The notes: a model not told the origin generated them from the letters alone. A DNA stretch of 64,000 nucleotides from Actinomycetes bacterium (GCA_023432405.1 JAEYUQ010000029.1:1-64000), one strand, 5' to 3'. Positions 43,387 to 52,841 are shown, counted from the stretch's first letter. Numbers and translations: made by a program.

Positions 43387-45954
43387 CTATCCTTCGGCAT
43401 CTATCCGGCGCAGGCGGAGGGTTCGGCGCACCCCGTCTAGTTCCTCGGTGGTTACGCGCCTCAAACCGGCGGGTATGTCTTTCTTCAGGAATTCCTCGGT
43501 GCGCTGGATCGTTTCCTCGGACACAGTCCAAGAGGGGTAGATGACAGGGAGGGTTCGCAGTGCCAGCTCTGAATCCCATGTCTCCCAGATAGCTTCGGCC
43601 CGCTCAAAGTACGCCGCGTCAAACTGGGTCAAGTATTCCGCAGAGCCGGTGAAACGAAGTCCCTCACCTTTATGCCTCAAGGTGAGGTTGGAGGCGGTGG
43701 AGTTCACATCGGTAAGGGCAGCAAAAACCTGTGCCTTGTTCTCTTCGGTGTTGAGCGCAGCTTCAGCCCGTAGAGCAGCGTGTTTCCCGGAGGCTGAGGG
43801 GTCTGCGGTGGCAAGCTGTGCAATTGCCTTGGCGACGTCCCTCTCATCGCCCACGGCACCTTCGGCAATGAGGGCGGTGAGTGCCCACCAGCGCAAGTCT
43901 GCATCCACGGTGAGGTTGCTGATGTCTCCGGCAAGGACGCGCTGGAAGTAGGAGACAGCGGCGTCGTTAAGGGGAGTTTTGGCGAGAGCTTGGGCAAAAA
44001 TGAGGGCTGATTCCGGGTTTTCGCCTTGGGCACCTGCGAGGTAGGCGTCGGCAAGGAGGTTCGTGCCTTCGGTCTTGGCCCATGCGGGGTCTGCGTAGCG
44101 CTTCAAGGCTGTAAGACCTTGGGCAAGAACAGTTTCAAGAACCCCGAGTTCGGTTTCTGCCTGTGCTCCTTGCGCCACCAGAGCCACAAAGTCACGCGCT
44201 CTCATCTTGCCGTCGCGGACGCGCTGCCACGCCGCTGACCAACACAGGGTACGAGCCATCGGATCTGCGATCTGCGCAATGTGGTTGAGGACAAACTCAG
44301 CAGAGGCCTCGTCAAGTTCCATGAGGCAGTAGGTGAGATCGTCGTCATTGACCAACACCAAATCCGCTTGTTCAACGCCAATCAGGTCAGCTAACTCGGT
44401 GCGCTCCCCGGTGACGTCCAACTCCACGTGATGAGTACGAAGCACCTGGTCTCCGTCGAGGCAGTAGAGCCCCACTGCTAGGCGATGCGGGCGCAAGGGG
44501 GATTCGGTCTGGCGGACAGCGAAGCTGGAGTAGTGCCCATCTGACACGGTGAATTCAGGGGCCAGGCGGTTCATGCCGGTAGTTTTGAGCCACAGGTCAG
44601 ACCAGGAACTGAGATCCCGCCCGGAGGATTCTTCCAGTGCCCCGAGCAGGTCAGCAAAGGTGGCGTTGCTCCAGCCGTGGTTGGCAAAGTGGCGGCGCAC
44701 CCCAGCGAAGAATTCCTCACGCCCCACGTATGCCTGAAGCTGCTTGAGCACACTGGCGCCTTTGGCGTAGGTGATGCCGTCGAAGTTCTGCTCCACCTCT
44801 TCAATATCGTTTGCCCCCGAGAAGATGGGGTGAGTGCTGGGGAGCTGATCTTGCTCGTATGCCCAGGACTTCTCCACGTTGGCAAAGGTGACCCAAGCAG
44901 TGTCATAGTTAGTGTTTTCAGACTGTGCCATAGCTGAGGCCCAGGTGGCAAAGGACTCGTTGAGCCAGAGGTCATCCCACCATTGCATTGTGACTAAATC
45001 CCCAAACCACATATGGGCAAGCTCATGGAGAATCGTGTCACAACGGCGCTCGTAGCGATAGTGCGTGGCTGCGGAGGAGAAGATGTACTCATCGCGGATA
45101 GTGACGCAGCCTGCGTTTTCCATAGCGCCCATGTTGTACTCAGGACAAAACACCTGGTCATACTTGCCAAAGGGGTAGGCGTGTCCAAAGTACTTGTGGT
45201 AGTAGTCAAAGCCCTGCTTTGTTTCTGTGAACAGGCGCTCGGCGTCTACGTGCTCAGCCAAGGATTTCCGCGCATAGATACCCAAGGGAACGGTGAGGGT
45301 TTCCGGCTGGTCGCTTGGAGTCTCTGGGTGGTGCGTGAGAGTTCCCGTCCAGGAGTCCGTGAACTCTGCATACGGTCCAGCGCACAGGGCAACCAGGTAG
45401 GTCGAGAGCGGATAGTCAATATGGATTCGTGACAGGGCGTAGGTGTCACCCGTTTCTCTGTGAGGAGCGGCGTTGGAGATGACCTTCCAATCCTTTGGCG
45501 TTTTCACCTGGAGATCGTAAGTAGCTTTCATATCCGGCTGGTCAAAGCACGCAAACATACGCTTGGCATCTGCCGTCTCAAACTGTGTGTAGAGGTAGGG
45601 CAGACCATCAACAGGATCGGTGAAGCGGTGGAGTCCCTGGCCCGTATGGGAGTAAGCGATAGTAGCCTCCACTCGAACACGGTGCTCACCCGCAGTGAGG
45701 TTCAACTGAAGGCCACTGCGCTCGTTGTAGGAATACTCAGCCAGCGGCAGCCCGTCCATACTCACTGCGGTGACCGTCTGGGCGCGCAAGTCCAGGAAGG
45801 TACTGCCCTCCTTGCGGGCGGTAAAAGCCACCTCTGTGGTGGAGCGGTACGTGGAATCATCTCCTGTGAGATCTAACTCAATGCTGTAGTGAGCAACGTC
45901 AATAAGCTGAGCCCGTTCCTCGGCTTCTGCCCGAGTCAAGTTGATAGAAGACAC
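43387..45954 (-). CDS. pepN: Aminopeptidase N (M1 zinc metallopeptidase)
   Basis: 855 residues, cytosolic enzyme releasing N-terminal amino acids. GAMENAG substrate motif, zinc site HELAHMWFGD with the third ligand in WLNESFATW, and the C-terminal ERAP1-like helical region (WYP-type) are all complete. Starts with GTG after AGAAAGGACTTGA; MSSINLTRAEAEERAQL is the typical beginning in actinobacteria. Next to the DsbA-like gene as in Rv2467/Rv2466c. Confidence 0.96.
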   Translation of the reverse strand: MSSINLTRAEAEERAQLIDVAHYSIELDLTGDDSTYRSTTEVAFTARKEGSTFLDLRAQTVTAVSMDGLPLAEYSYNERSGLQLNLTAGEHRVRVEATIAYSHTGQGLHRFTDPVDGLPYLYTQFETADAKRMFACFDQPDMKATYDLQVKTPKDWKVISNAAPHRETGDTYALSRIHIDYPLSTYLVALCAGPYAEFTDSWTGTLTHHPETPSDQPETLTVPLGIYARKSLAEHVDAERLFTETKQGFDYYHKYFGHAYPFGKYDQVFCPEYNMGAMENAGCVTIRDEYIFSSAATHYRYERRCDTILHELAHMWFGDLVTMQWWDDLWLNESFATWASAMAQSENTNYDTAWVTFANVEKSWAYEQDQLPSTHPIFSGANDIEEVEQNFDGITYAKGASVLKQLQAYVGREEFFAGVRRHFANHGWSNATFADLLGALEESSGRDLSSWSDLWLKTTGMNRLAPEFTVSDGHYSSFAVRQTESPLRPHRLAVGLYCLDGDQVLRTHHVELDVTGERTELADLIGVEQADLVLVNDDDLTYCLMELDEASAEFVLNHIAQIADPMARTLCWSAAWQRVRDGKMRARDFVALVAQGAQAETELGVLETVLAQGLTALKRYADPAWAKTEGTNLLADAYLAGAQGENPESALIFAQALAKTPLNDAAVSYFQRVLAGDISNLTVDADLRWWALTALIAEGAVGDERDVAKAIAQLATADPSASGKHAALRAEAALNTEENKAQVFAALTDVNSTASNLTLRHKGEGLRFTGSAEYLTQFDAAYFERAEAIWETWDSELALRTLPVIYPSWTVSEETIQRTEEFLKKDIPAGLRRVTTEELDGVRRTLRLRRIDAEG

Positions 45955-46054
45955 TCAAGTCCTTTCTCTGTAGTTTCCTGAAGTTCTGTGTACTTCTAGC
46001 CACGGTTGATTTCTTTCTCAACCGTAGTCCGGGAAGCTGATATAGGCTGAAAAG

Positions 46055-46669
46055 ATGACTGAAACGGTTCAATTTTGGTTTGATGTGTCCTGCCCTTTCT
46101 GCTGGTTAACCTCTCGTTGGATGAAAGAGGTGGAAAAGGTGCGGGACATTAGCGTCGAGTGGATTCCAATGTCTTTGTCCGTCCTGAACGACGGCCGCGA
46201 TCTGCCTGAAGATTACGCAGAGAAGATGAAGGCCAACTGGGGTCCGGCTCGAGTCTCTGCAAAGATTAAGGCCGAGGCGCCGGAGAAGATTGACGAGTGG
46301 TACACCACCATCGGCACCCTCATTCATACCGAGAGCAATGGTGGTAAGCAGGGCTTTGGCGCGTACAACGCCGTTATTGCCGAGGCTGTGAAGCGCCTAG
46401 GTTTGGATGACTCCTTTGCCGCTGTGGCCGATGAGGATTCCTACGATGAGCAGTTGCGCGCCTACCATAACAGCGCGATGGAGAAAGTGGGAGATGACGT
46501 GGGTACCCCCGTGGTGGGCATGGGCAAATCCGTGTTCTTCGGCCCTGTGATTACCCGAGTTCCCACTGGCGAAGAAGCAGGAGAACTTTTCGACGCCGCT
46601 GTGCGCCTGGGAGAGTATCCCTACTTCTTTGAGATGAAGCGCTCTCGCACAGAAGCTCCGCAGGTGTAA
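46055..46669 (+). CDS. DsbA-family oxidoreductase, mycothiol-dependent (Rv2466c-like)
   Basis: 204 residues, thioredoxin fold with helical insert. Active-site C13-P-F-C16 (FDVSCPFCW). The M. tuberculosis counterpart Rv2466c is a mycothiol-dependent reductase. No signal peptide, so cytosolic. GTPVVGMGKSVFFGPVI contains the cis-Pro loop. Divergent from pepN with a 100-bp shared promoter region. Confidence 0.92.
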   Translation: MTETVQFWFDVSCPFCWLTSRWMKEVEKVRDISVEWIPMSLSVLNDGRDLPEDYAEKMKANWGPARVSAKIKAEAPEKIDEWYTTIGTLIHTESNGGKQGFGAYNAVIAEAVKRLGLDDSFAAVADEDSYDEQLRAYHNSAMEKVGDDVGTPVVGMGKSVFFGPVITRVPTGEEAGELFDAAVRLGEYPYFFEMKRSRTEAPQV

Positions 46670-46800
46670 GCGTTTCCTCTCTCGCATGGATTTTTTCGCA
46701 CGGGTTTTTCCCAAGACCTGCCAGCCCCCGTTAGCCAGTGGTTCTCTTTCTGTGGCAGAATCTCGCTGGGATTATCTTTTCGGACGAGAGGCTTTCGGGA

Positions 46801-47166
46801 ATGTTACTCACGATGTATATCAGTGGGGCAGTAGCTGTTGTGGCACTTGTTTTTGCCCATGTCCTGTGGGGTAAAAAAACTGCGGCAGCAGCCTTAGCTG
46901 TTGCCGTTGCCATCATTGCCTCTGCTGTGGCACTCCTCTTTTCCTTCCTCTCGGTGGCTCCGTGGGTAGCTATCGGCGTGTGCGCCTTTATCGCTGTCTA
47001 CTCAATCATCCTCGTCATTGTGTTGATGTTTGTGCGTGAGTCTCATGATTACTACCAAACGCACAAGCCCGTTACTCGGGATATTGACCGTCCCGTCCGA
47101 GAGCTTTCTCATGAACAGAGGCAACCTGTGATGGTGGAGGAATTAGTAGACCGGAAAGAATCCTAA
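46801..47166 (+). CDS. Small membrane protein, three helices
   Basis: About 121 residues. Three hydrophobic segments (AVAVVALVFAHVLW, AALAVAVAIIASAVALLFSFL, AIGVCAFIAVYSIILVIVLMF) and a charged tail (RPVRELSHEQRQPVMVEELVDRKES). Start at ATG 46801 or 46813; an in-frame GTG at 46738 is less likely. No family recognised. Confidence 0.6.
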   Translation: MLLTMYISGAVAVVALVFAHVLWGKKTAAAALAVAVAIIASAVALLFSFLSVAPWVAIGVCAFIAVYSIILVIVLMFVRESHDYYQTHKPVTRDIDRPVRELSHEQRQPVMVEELVDRKES

Positions 47167-47243
47167 GCTCTCTGAGCCCACGGTCTACCTTCTGCGCTGA
47201 GTTCTCTACCCTGCACGAAGTGCTTTCTCCTGCACGAAGTTCT

Positions 47244-49529
47244 CTATCCTGCGCTTCGTGATGTGGCAGGCGCTGGTTGAGAAGCTGACGCCGTGGCTGA
47301 AACCGTGACCTGAGCTGGCGTTGTTGCCGGTACTTCACTAACTACCTCTTCTTCTACCACCTCGTATTGGGTGTAAACCTCATTGCCATCATCGCTGCTT
47401 TCTGCGTCTGCGCCGTCATCCTCCGGGTACACGGTGATGTATGTGTACTGGGGTTGTGCGTCTCTAGGAGTATCTGGTGGGTTCACGACAGTTCGAGGTG
47501 TCTGCTCACCGCGGGGTTGTTCGCTCCGGGGTTGTGTCCCCTGAGTGTCGTTGCCATTTCTAGAGGGGGAGTCCTCGATGTTATGGGGGGAAGAGAATTC
47601 CTCCACGGGGGGTTCCAGCGAGATTTCCGTGGCGGCAATGGGCGCTTCCGTAGAGGTGGTCGGTGTCTCTGAGCTTGGAGCCTGAGACGTCAGTTCAGGA
47701 AGTATTGTCGGTTCGGGTTTTTCGCCTGAGGGCTCTATATCCTTCACACCGGACACCGCTTCCCAGGTGATAAAAATTCCTGCACACGCCGAGGCTACGG
47801 CTCCAAGAATAACGAGAGGCCAGTACCGCTGTCGGCTACTACCTGAGCTTCCGTGTTCTGCATATTCGCAGTAAAACCACCACAGAGCAGGGGCAAAGGC
47901 AGATAACCCAAGAAAAGCCATTCCCAGGAAGAAGAGCATGGAACTACTGGTTATGGCATGGAGTGCCCCAAATAAGAGAATCAGCGAACCTACTATCAAA
48001 CCGATGATGGCTACGGTATGAGTGTCACTTTCCTCTGGGGTGAATTCCTCGAAGGTGATCTCCTCTTCTGGTTCCTCACCATCAGGTATGCCCTTATCGA
48101 CGCCTATTCTGTCACCGAAAGTGATAGTGGCAGGAGAGGAGCTCACCACGCCGAAGCTGGGGCCAGCCCCATACAAGGGTGGTTCATAGTGGGCGCCGAA
48201 AATCTCCTGGGTATCGCTGGAGCGTCCGTTGTCAGGTTCTGAGAGGTCTGTGGAGGGGGCAGGTTCCATCAAAACCACGTGATTATCAGCAACGGAGCTC
48301 ACCTCAAAGAACTCTGGAGGTTGTGTAGTGCTCTGCTGACTTTGCACTTGGGATTGATCGTCTTGTTCGGCTGGCGCCTGTGCCCGGGTGTTTACTTCAC
48401 CGTCGTCCTGCCATTGGGCACCTACCTCGCCTATGTCCTGCGCTTGGTTGTCTTGCTCAGGGGCCTGGTATTCAGTGGGTTCTTTAGTCTCCGTTTCTGG
48501 CCAAGCAGCTATGTGAGGTACCAGATTCTCGTCATCCTCCACAGAGGTATCGTCCACCGCTTCCTGGTTACGCGCTTGGTTCGTTTCGCTATTTACCGCT
48601 TGGTTCGTTTCGCTATTTACCGTTTGATCTGGTTCCGTGTGTGCGGCCTGATCCCGCTCCTGGCCCTGGTTGATCGGTATGCGAACAACGGCGTCGGAAA
48701 GGAGTTGGAGTGCGTCGAAATCTTCCGGAAGGATGTAATCTTGCGGGTTCTCCGCAAAAGGCACCAGGGTAGGGAGTGGATGATCGCTCGGTGGCCTGAG
48801 CAGTGAGGTGGTCAGGCGTTTAGCGGGGGTGGTGGTTACACGCAGCAGGGGAGATGTTTCGCTTCCGGAAATCTGAGCCGTCGCTGTGGTAAGCATTCCC
48901 AGGCCCGCGAAATAGGAGATAGTGCCTTTGAAGTTCTTGTTTTCTGAGGCTGGAAGCTCCCCGATACGCTGCCCATCCAGGCGCACTTCCACTGCTTGAC
49001 GGTTCCGCTCATTGAGCACTTCCACGTTATGCAAGGTGACTAAGAGCAAGCCAGTGCCCTCCGGGGGCAAATAATCCGCCAAGATGTGCTCAAGCCCCTC
49101 GTTATGAGTCAAAGTGAGAGAGGTTGTAGCCGGAAGTAGGGCGTAGGGATCCCTCGGTGGGTTATTGAGAGGTAGGAGCAATCCAGGAGAGCGTAGAGAG
49201 ACGGTCAGTTCCTCTCCATCTTCCGAAATTTTGGCAAAGCTTGTGGCCACGCAGCGGCTAGCGCTCAAACGAAGAATCTGTTGGTAGTCCTGTGCCAAGT
49301 CTTCCGGTAGATGCCCGAGCAATTCGCCGTTCCAGCGAATAGAAAGAGGGGAGTAGTCCTGATTCTCTGACACCTCTGGAATCAGCTGCACAGGAATGAG
49401 GCGCACCCCCTCGTGCATGGGGAATTGAAAGGCTGTGAGCTTGGCGATGACCTCGCTAAAACTGGCGCTCTTTTCTACCGTGCGGTCAAACTCGGTGGAA
49501 CCTAGGGAAGAGACGTCGTAAGTAAGCAT
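47244..49529 (-). CDS. Large membrane protein with duplicated N-terminal domain and acidic low-complexity regions
   Basis: 761 residues, function unknown. Two similar domains of about 75 residues (about 45-125 and 160-240) share a pattern: V.L..V.., then (I/V)R.(N/D)G..(L/I)G.LP, then a beta-rich end. Residues 285-500 are Glu/Gln/Asn-rich with exact repeats (QAVNSETN, 24-bp DNA units at 48574-48621). Three helices lie near 515-605 (IIGLIVGSLILLFGAL, SSMLFFLGMAFLGLSAF, PLVILGAVASACAGIFI), then a Ser/Thr/Pro/Glu-rich extracytoplasmic tail. Confidence 0.75.
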   Translation of the reverse strand: MLTYDVSSLGSTEFDRTVEKSASFSEVIAKLTAFQFPMHEGVRLIPVQLIPEVSENQDYSPLSIRWNGELLGHLPEDLAQDYQQILRLSASRCVATSFAKISEDGEELTVSLRSPGLLLPLNNPPRDPYALLPATTSLTLTHNEGLEHILADYLPPEGTGLLLVTLHNVEVLNERNRQAVEVRLDGQRIGELPASENKNFKGTISYFAGLGMLTTATAQISGSETSPLLRVTTTPAKRLTTSLLRPPSDHPLPTLVPFAENPQDYILPEDFDALQLLSDAVVRIPINQGQERDQAAHTEPDQTVNSETNQAVNSETNQARNQEAVDDTSVEDDENLVPHIAAWPETETKEPTEYQAPEQDNQAQDIGEVGAQWQDDGEVNTRAQAPAEQDDQSQVQSQQSTTQPPEFFEVSSVADNHVVLMEPAPSTDLSEPDNGRSSDTQEIFGAHYEPPLYGAGPSFGVVSSSPATITFGDRIGVDKGIPDGEEPEEEITFEEFTPEESDTHTVAIIGLIVGSLILLFGALHAITSSSMLFFLGMAFLGLSAFAPALWWFYCEYAEHGSSGSSRQRYWPLVILGAVASACAGIFITWEAVSGVKDIEPSGEKPEPTILPELTSQAPSSETPTTSTEAPIAATEISLEPPVEEFSSPHNIEDSPSRNGNDTQGTQPRSEQPRGEQTPRTVVNPPDTPRDAQPQYTYITVYPEDDGADAESSDDGNEVYTQYEVVEEEVVSEVPATTPAQVTVSATASASQPAPATSRSAG
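48574..48621. repeat. 24-bp duplication in the 761-aa gene
   Basis: Two identical 24-bp units (GCTTGGTTCGTTTCGCTATT...), in frame. Confidence 0.85.
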
Positions 49530-49706
49530 GGGATGAACTGGCAGCCTTAGTGGTAGTTGAGTGAGAAAGCAGATGGGCGCACACCCTTCGGATTCCTCAC
49601 TCAGCGTGTCGGGGGACCTGGTACGTGCTCAGGATCCTGGTACCTGCTCAGGATACAGTGACGGTGTGATGTTTTGCTGAGACTCAACGGCGGTACACTC
49701 AGTCCC

Positions 49707-50186
49707 ATGCGCGTATATCTCGGATCGGATCATGCTGGGTTCGACACAAAAAAGGCCATTATTGAGCACTTGCAGGCTACTGGGCATGAGCCCATTGACG
49801 TGGGAGCACATGAGATGGATCCTGCGGATGACTACCCCGCCTATTGTCTTGAGGCTGCTCGTCGGACGGTAGCAGATGAGGGATCGTTGGGAATTGTGCT
49901 GGGAGGCTCCGGAAATGGGGAGCAAATTGCGGCTAATAAGGTTCCCGGTGCGCGCTGTGCTCTGTGCTGGAGTGTGGAGATTGCCAAGCTGGCTCGTCAG
50001 CACAACAACGCTCAGCTGATGTCCCTGGGTGGGCGCTTCCACTCAGACGAAGAAGCCCTGGCTATTGTTGATGCCTTTCTTGCAGAGCCCTGGAGTGAGG
50101 AAAGCCGCCACCAGCGCCGGATAGACATCATCTCTGAGTTTGAGAAGGACCATGACTACCCGTCGCTGCCGGACGATGCCGAGTAG
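49707..50186 (+). CDS. rpiB: Ribose-5-phosphate isomerase B
   Basis: 159 residues. Interconverts ribose-5-P and ribulose-5-P. D8-H9 in LGSDHAGF, phosphate/anion loop GGSGNGEQIAANK, and R in the C-terminal RRIDIISEFE. E72 stands where many RpiB have the catalytic Cys, as in the mycobacterial enzyme. ATG 49707 chosen from family length. Counterpart of Rv2465c. The end of the gene is tandemly duplicated beyond the stop. Confidence 0.95.
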   Translation: MRVYLGSDHAGFDTKKAIIEHLQATGHEPIDVGAHEMDPADDYPAYCLEAARRTVADEGSLGIVLGGSGNGEQIAANKVPGARCALCWSVEIAKLARQHNNAQLMSLGGRFHSDEEALAIVDAFLAEPWSEESRHQRRIDIISEFEKDHDYPSLPDDAE

Positions 50187-50232
50187 GGTTCACCCACGGC
50201 TGCCGGACGATGCCGAGTAGCTTTTCACCTAC
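50165..50232. repeat. 34-bp tandem duplication of the rpiB 3' end
   Basis: GCTGCCGGACGATGCCGAGT plus TAG and the following bases occurs at 50165 and again at 50199, so the stop codon and last seven codons are repeated after the gene. Confidence 0.85.
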
Positions 50233-50260
50233 CGCTCCCGCAACGGGTGTCGCAATGGAC

Positions 50261-51088
50261 TTAGTGGGACACCCGCTTGTTGGGGTGGCTTGAGACTCGT
50301 CCTTCTTCGCCTTTGTTCATGGTGTCAAGAGCAGCTAGCTCCTCCTCAGTGAGGTCAAAACCGAACACATCAAAATTCTCTCTGATACGTGAAGCGGTCT
50401 GAGACTTCGGGAAAACAATCCGGTTGCGCTGAAGATGCCACCGCAGTACCACCTGCGCTGGGGTGACCTCATGGGCGTGGGCTGCTGCCCTCACAGGTGC
50501 GGCGTCGAAAAGGGGATACTTGCCCTGACCCAGCGGACCCCAGGCTTCGATAGCGATGGAGTGCTCTGCGGCGTACTCCAGAACGTCTGTGGGTTGGAAC
50601 TGAGGGTGCAGTTCTACCTGGTCGACGGCCGGGACCACAGAGGTTGCCTCAATAATCCGCGAGAGATGCTCAGGCAAGAAATTGGATACCCCGATGCTTC
50701 GGGTGAGTTTGTCTTCCTGAAGCTCAATGAGACCTTCCCAGGCGGTCAGGAAGGTGTTGGCTGGGGGATTAGGCCAGTGAACGAGATAGAGATTCACGTA
50801 ATCTAATCCAAGTTTGTCCAGGGATTCCTCAAGTGCCTGGTGGGTGCGAGTGTGTTTGTCGTCCCAAAGTTTGGTAGTAACAAACAGCTCCTCCCGAGGA
50901 ATCCCGGAGGAGGCAATAGCACGCCCAACCTCTTTTTCATTCCCATAAATTGCGGCGGTATCAATGTGTCGGTACCCAACCTCTAGAGCTTCGTTGACAG
51001 CTGCCTCGGCGTCTTTGCCCTCCAGCCGGAAGGTTCCGAAGCCAAGTTGGGGGATTGAGTGACCATCGTTCAAGGTGATGTAATTCAT
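50261..51088 (-). CDS. Aldo/keto reductase (2,5-diketo-D-gluconate reductase-like)
   Basis: 275 residues, TIM barrel, NADPH-dependent. Catalytic tetrad: Asp in HIDTAAIYGNE, Tyr in the same motif, Lys in TTKLW, His in LVHWP. Cofactor region IVFPKSQTASRIREN. ATG 51088 follows a moderate site. Substrate unknown. The final codons lie in an 8-bp inverted repeat (CGGGTGTC ... GACACCCG) that could form a hairpin for either strand. Confidence 0.93.
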   Translation of the reverse strand: MNYITLNDGHSIPQLGFGTFRLEGKDAEAAVNEALEVGYRHIDTAAIYGNEKEVGRAIASSGIPREELFVTTKLWDDKHTRTHQALEESLDKLGLDYVNLYLVHWPNPPANTFLTAWEGLIELQEDKLTRSIGVSNFLPEHLSRIIEATSVVPAVDQVELHPQFQPTDVLEYAAEHSIAIEAWGPLGQGKYPLFDAAPVRAAAHAHEVTPAQVVLRWHLQRNRIVFPKSQTASRIRENFDVFGFDLTEEELAALDTMNKGEEGRVSSHPNKRVSH

Positions 51089-51104
51089 GGAAACCAGGGT
51101 AGCG

Positions 51105-51207
51105 AAACACGCGCTGGGAGGTCTGGCTGGAGGATTTAGCTGGGAGGTCTGGTTTAGCTCGGGAGGGCTGGGTGGAGGTTTTAGCTCGGGAGGTCTGGCT
51201 GGAGGAT
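51105..51207. repeat. GGAGGTCTGGCTGGAGGATTTAG-type degenerate repeats
   Basis: About four imperfect units of 20-33 bp (core GAGGTCTGG(C/T)) between the aldo/keto reductase and the 300-aa gene. Confidence 0.65.
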
Positions 51208-52110
51208 TTAGAAGTCAAACCCTCCAAAATCGAAGCCGTCTCCACCGAAGCCGAAGCCTCCGCCGTCACCTCCGCCGAAGTCTCCCCAGAAACTGAAGCC
51301 GCCATCATCTCCACCGGCGACGTCGCCAAAGCCTCCGGCGTCCTCACCAAGGTCCTCGAAGCCGCCGGAATCTCCGCCCATGTCACCGTAATCTCCTGCT
51401 TCAGCGTTGCCTAGCTCGCCAACCTCTCCGCCTTCAGCGGCTGCCAGCCCATCTTCATAGCCGTTGCCATAGCCGTTTTCAAAAGCTTGAGCAGAGTATC
51501 CAACGCCAGACATTCCCGAGAACAGTGAGCTGAACATCATCACGGAGGCTGCTGTCCACATTCCGCTGCTCAAGGCGCCCGCCCACCACGGAGTTGAATA
51601 CCAACCCGCTGGAACGGGGCGGCCAGCTACTACGCCGCCTGGATAGTAATTGGGAGTCCTTGGCGACGCCGTGGGGGAGGCAGTTATGCTCTGACCTTCA
51701 TGCTCGATAGTGCGAGTCTCTGTGACCTGCCCAGCCTTGCGCTGGCCCTCCAAAGGAGGCAGTTCAGGGCCTTGGGGAAGCCCCATAATCTCCCGAGCAG
51801 CATTCACATAGTAGAGGCCTTCGAGTGCGGATTCCCGCGCAAGCTGTGCCTTGCGAACTGTGTTTGCACTGGCAATCTGAGAGTTAGCTGCTGTGAAGCG
51901 CTCAGAGGCGTCGGCAAGGGCTTGGGTTGATGCTTTATCCATGCCGCTCATGCTGTAGATCTGACTGCCAAGCCGCTCAATCCAGCGGCGCGCGTCTGCC
52001 TGGGCGTCTTCAATACTGGAGGCGGATGCAGTTCGCTCCTGTAAGCGGGAGCGTGAGGATAGAAACCAGATGGTGCCGCCCAGAGCCAGGACGATGAGTA
52101 GAAAAGACAT
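51208..52110 (-). CDS. Membrane-anchored protein with coiled region and Gly/Asp/Phe-rich tail
   Basis: 300 residues. N-terminal helix (SFLLIVLALGGTIWFL) anchors it. A helical segment (about 25-110) with ARRWIERLGSQIYSM and YYVNAAREIMGLP follows, then a Pro-rich linker, one weakly hydrophobic segment (WWAGALSSGMWTAASVMMFSSLFSG). The final 80 residues are almost only Gly, Asp, Glu and Phe (GGFGDVAGGDDGGF, GGDGFDFGGFDF). I do not recognise a defined family. Similar tails occur in proteins with TPM or DUF1542-like context. The start ribosome-binding site is weak. Confidence 0.75.
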   Translation of the reverse strand: MSFLLIVLALGGTIWFLSSRSRLQERTASASSIEDAQADARRWIERLGSQIYSMSGMDKASTQALADASERFTAANSQIASANTVRKAQLARESALEGLYYVNAAREIMGLPQGPELPPLEGQRKAGQVTETRTIEHEGQSITASPTASPRTPNYYPGGVVAGRPVPAGWYSTPWWAGALSSGMWTAASVMMFSSLFSGMSGVGYSAQAFENGYGNGYEDGLAAAEGGEVGELGNAEAGDYGDMGGDSGGFEDLGEDAGGFGDVAGGDDGGFSFWGDFGGGDGGGFGFGGDGFDFGGFDF

Positions 52111-52376
52111 TGGAACCTATTCGTTGAAGAGTGTGCGTGCCAATACTGTGAGGCTGTGGTGGCCGAATACCGCCTAGTCAAGCTCGTTTGTGAACCCAAT
52201 CAAGCTAGCTTATGGGGCCACCGCCAAGTCACTAACAGATCACTATTCCTAACGGCCAGAGAGGAAGATTTGTTCCCAGCTTTAGAAGTGAGCTAGTATC
52301 TCCGTTACATCGCTCGGGCGGTTCTTCCGGTATGTGGTTGAGATGCACCTGTGCCAAGAGGACGGTCAGCGTTTGT

Positions 52377-52448
52377 GGGGATGTCGTATAATGGCTATTA
52401 CCCCAGCCTTCCAAGCTGGAGACGCGGGTTCGATTCCCGTCATCCCCT
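52377..52448 (+). tRNA. tRNA-Gly (anticodon UCC)
   Basis: 72-nt tRNA: acceptor GGGGATG/CATCCCC, anticodon stem-loop CAGCCTTCCAAGCTG, T-arm GCGGGTTCGATTCCCGT. Terminator follows at 52460. The 52111-52376 gap before it holds nothing else recognised. Confidence 0.96.
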
Positions 52449-52459
52449 CTCTTGATAAG

Positions 52460-52489
52460 CCGGCCTCACTGTGAGAGCCGGTTTCTTTT
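52460..52489 (+). terminator. Terminator of tRNA-Gly
   Basis: CCGGC and CTCA pair with TGAG and GCCGG (one bulged A), followed by TTTCTTTTA. Confidence 0.8.
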
Positions 52490-52759
52490 ATGGCCACTTC
52501 CTCTGCCCTTCCTTGAGCTATCCGCAGTGAGGGTTTTCGCATTCCTCTGGCACTGACGTGACTGTGTGCTTCAGTACCATCAAAACCGCCTGTCAAAGGC
52601 ATGAAAACGAAGTTTCTGACCCCTATGTCATGGTGTCTTTTCTTATGCCGGTACACTCCATTAAGCGAACCAACTTCCGGTCATCCTTCGGTACTTGTTT
52701 CGGTACCGTGTGGGTACTGTTCCAGTACTAATCGGGTACTCTTCGGAAGTGGATTCACA

Positions 52760-52833
52760 CGGGGCGTGGCGCAGCTTGGTAGCGCACCTGCTTTGGGAGC
52801 AGGGGGTCGCAGGTTCAAATCCTGTCGCCCCGA
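52760..52833 (+). tRNA. tRNA-Pro (anticodon UGG)
   Basis: 74-nt tRNA: acceptor CGGGGCG/CGCCCCG, D-arm GGCGCAGCTTGGTAGCGC, anticodon stem-loop CTGCTTTGGGAGCAG, T-arm GCAGGTTCAAATCCTGT. Upstream of tig, a common actinobacterial order. Confidence 0.97.
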
Positions 52834-52841
52834 CGCACTGG

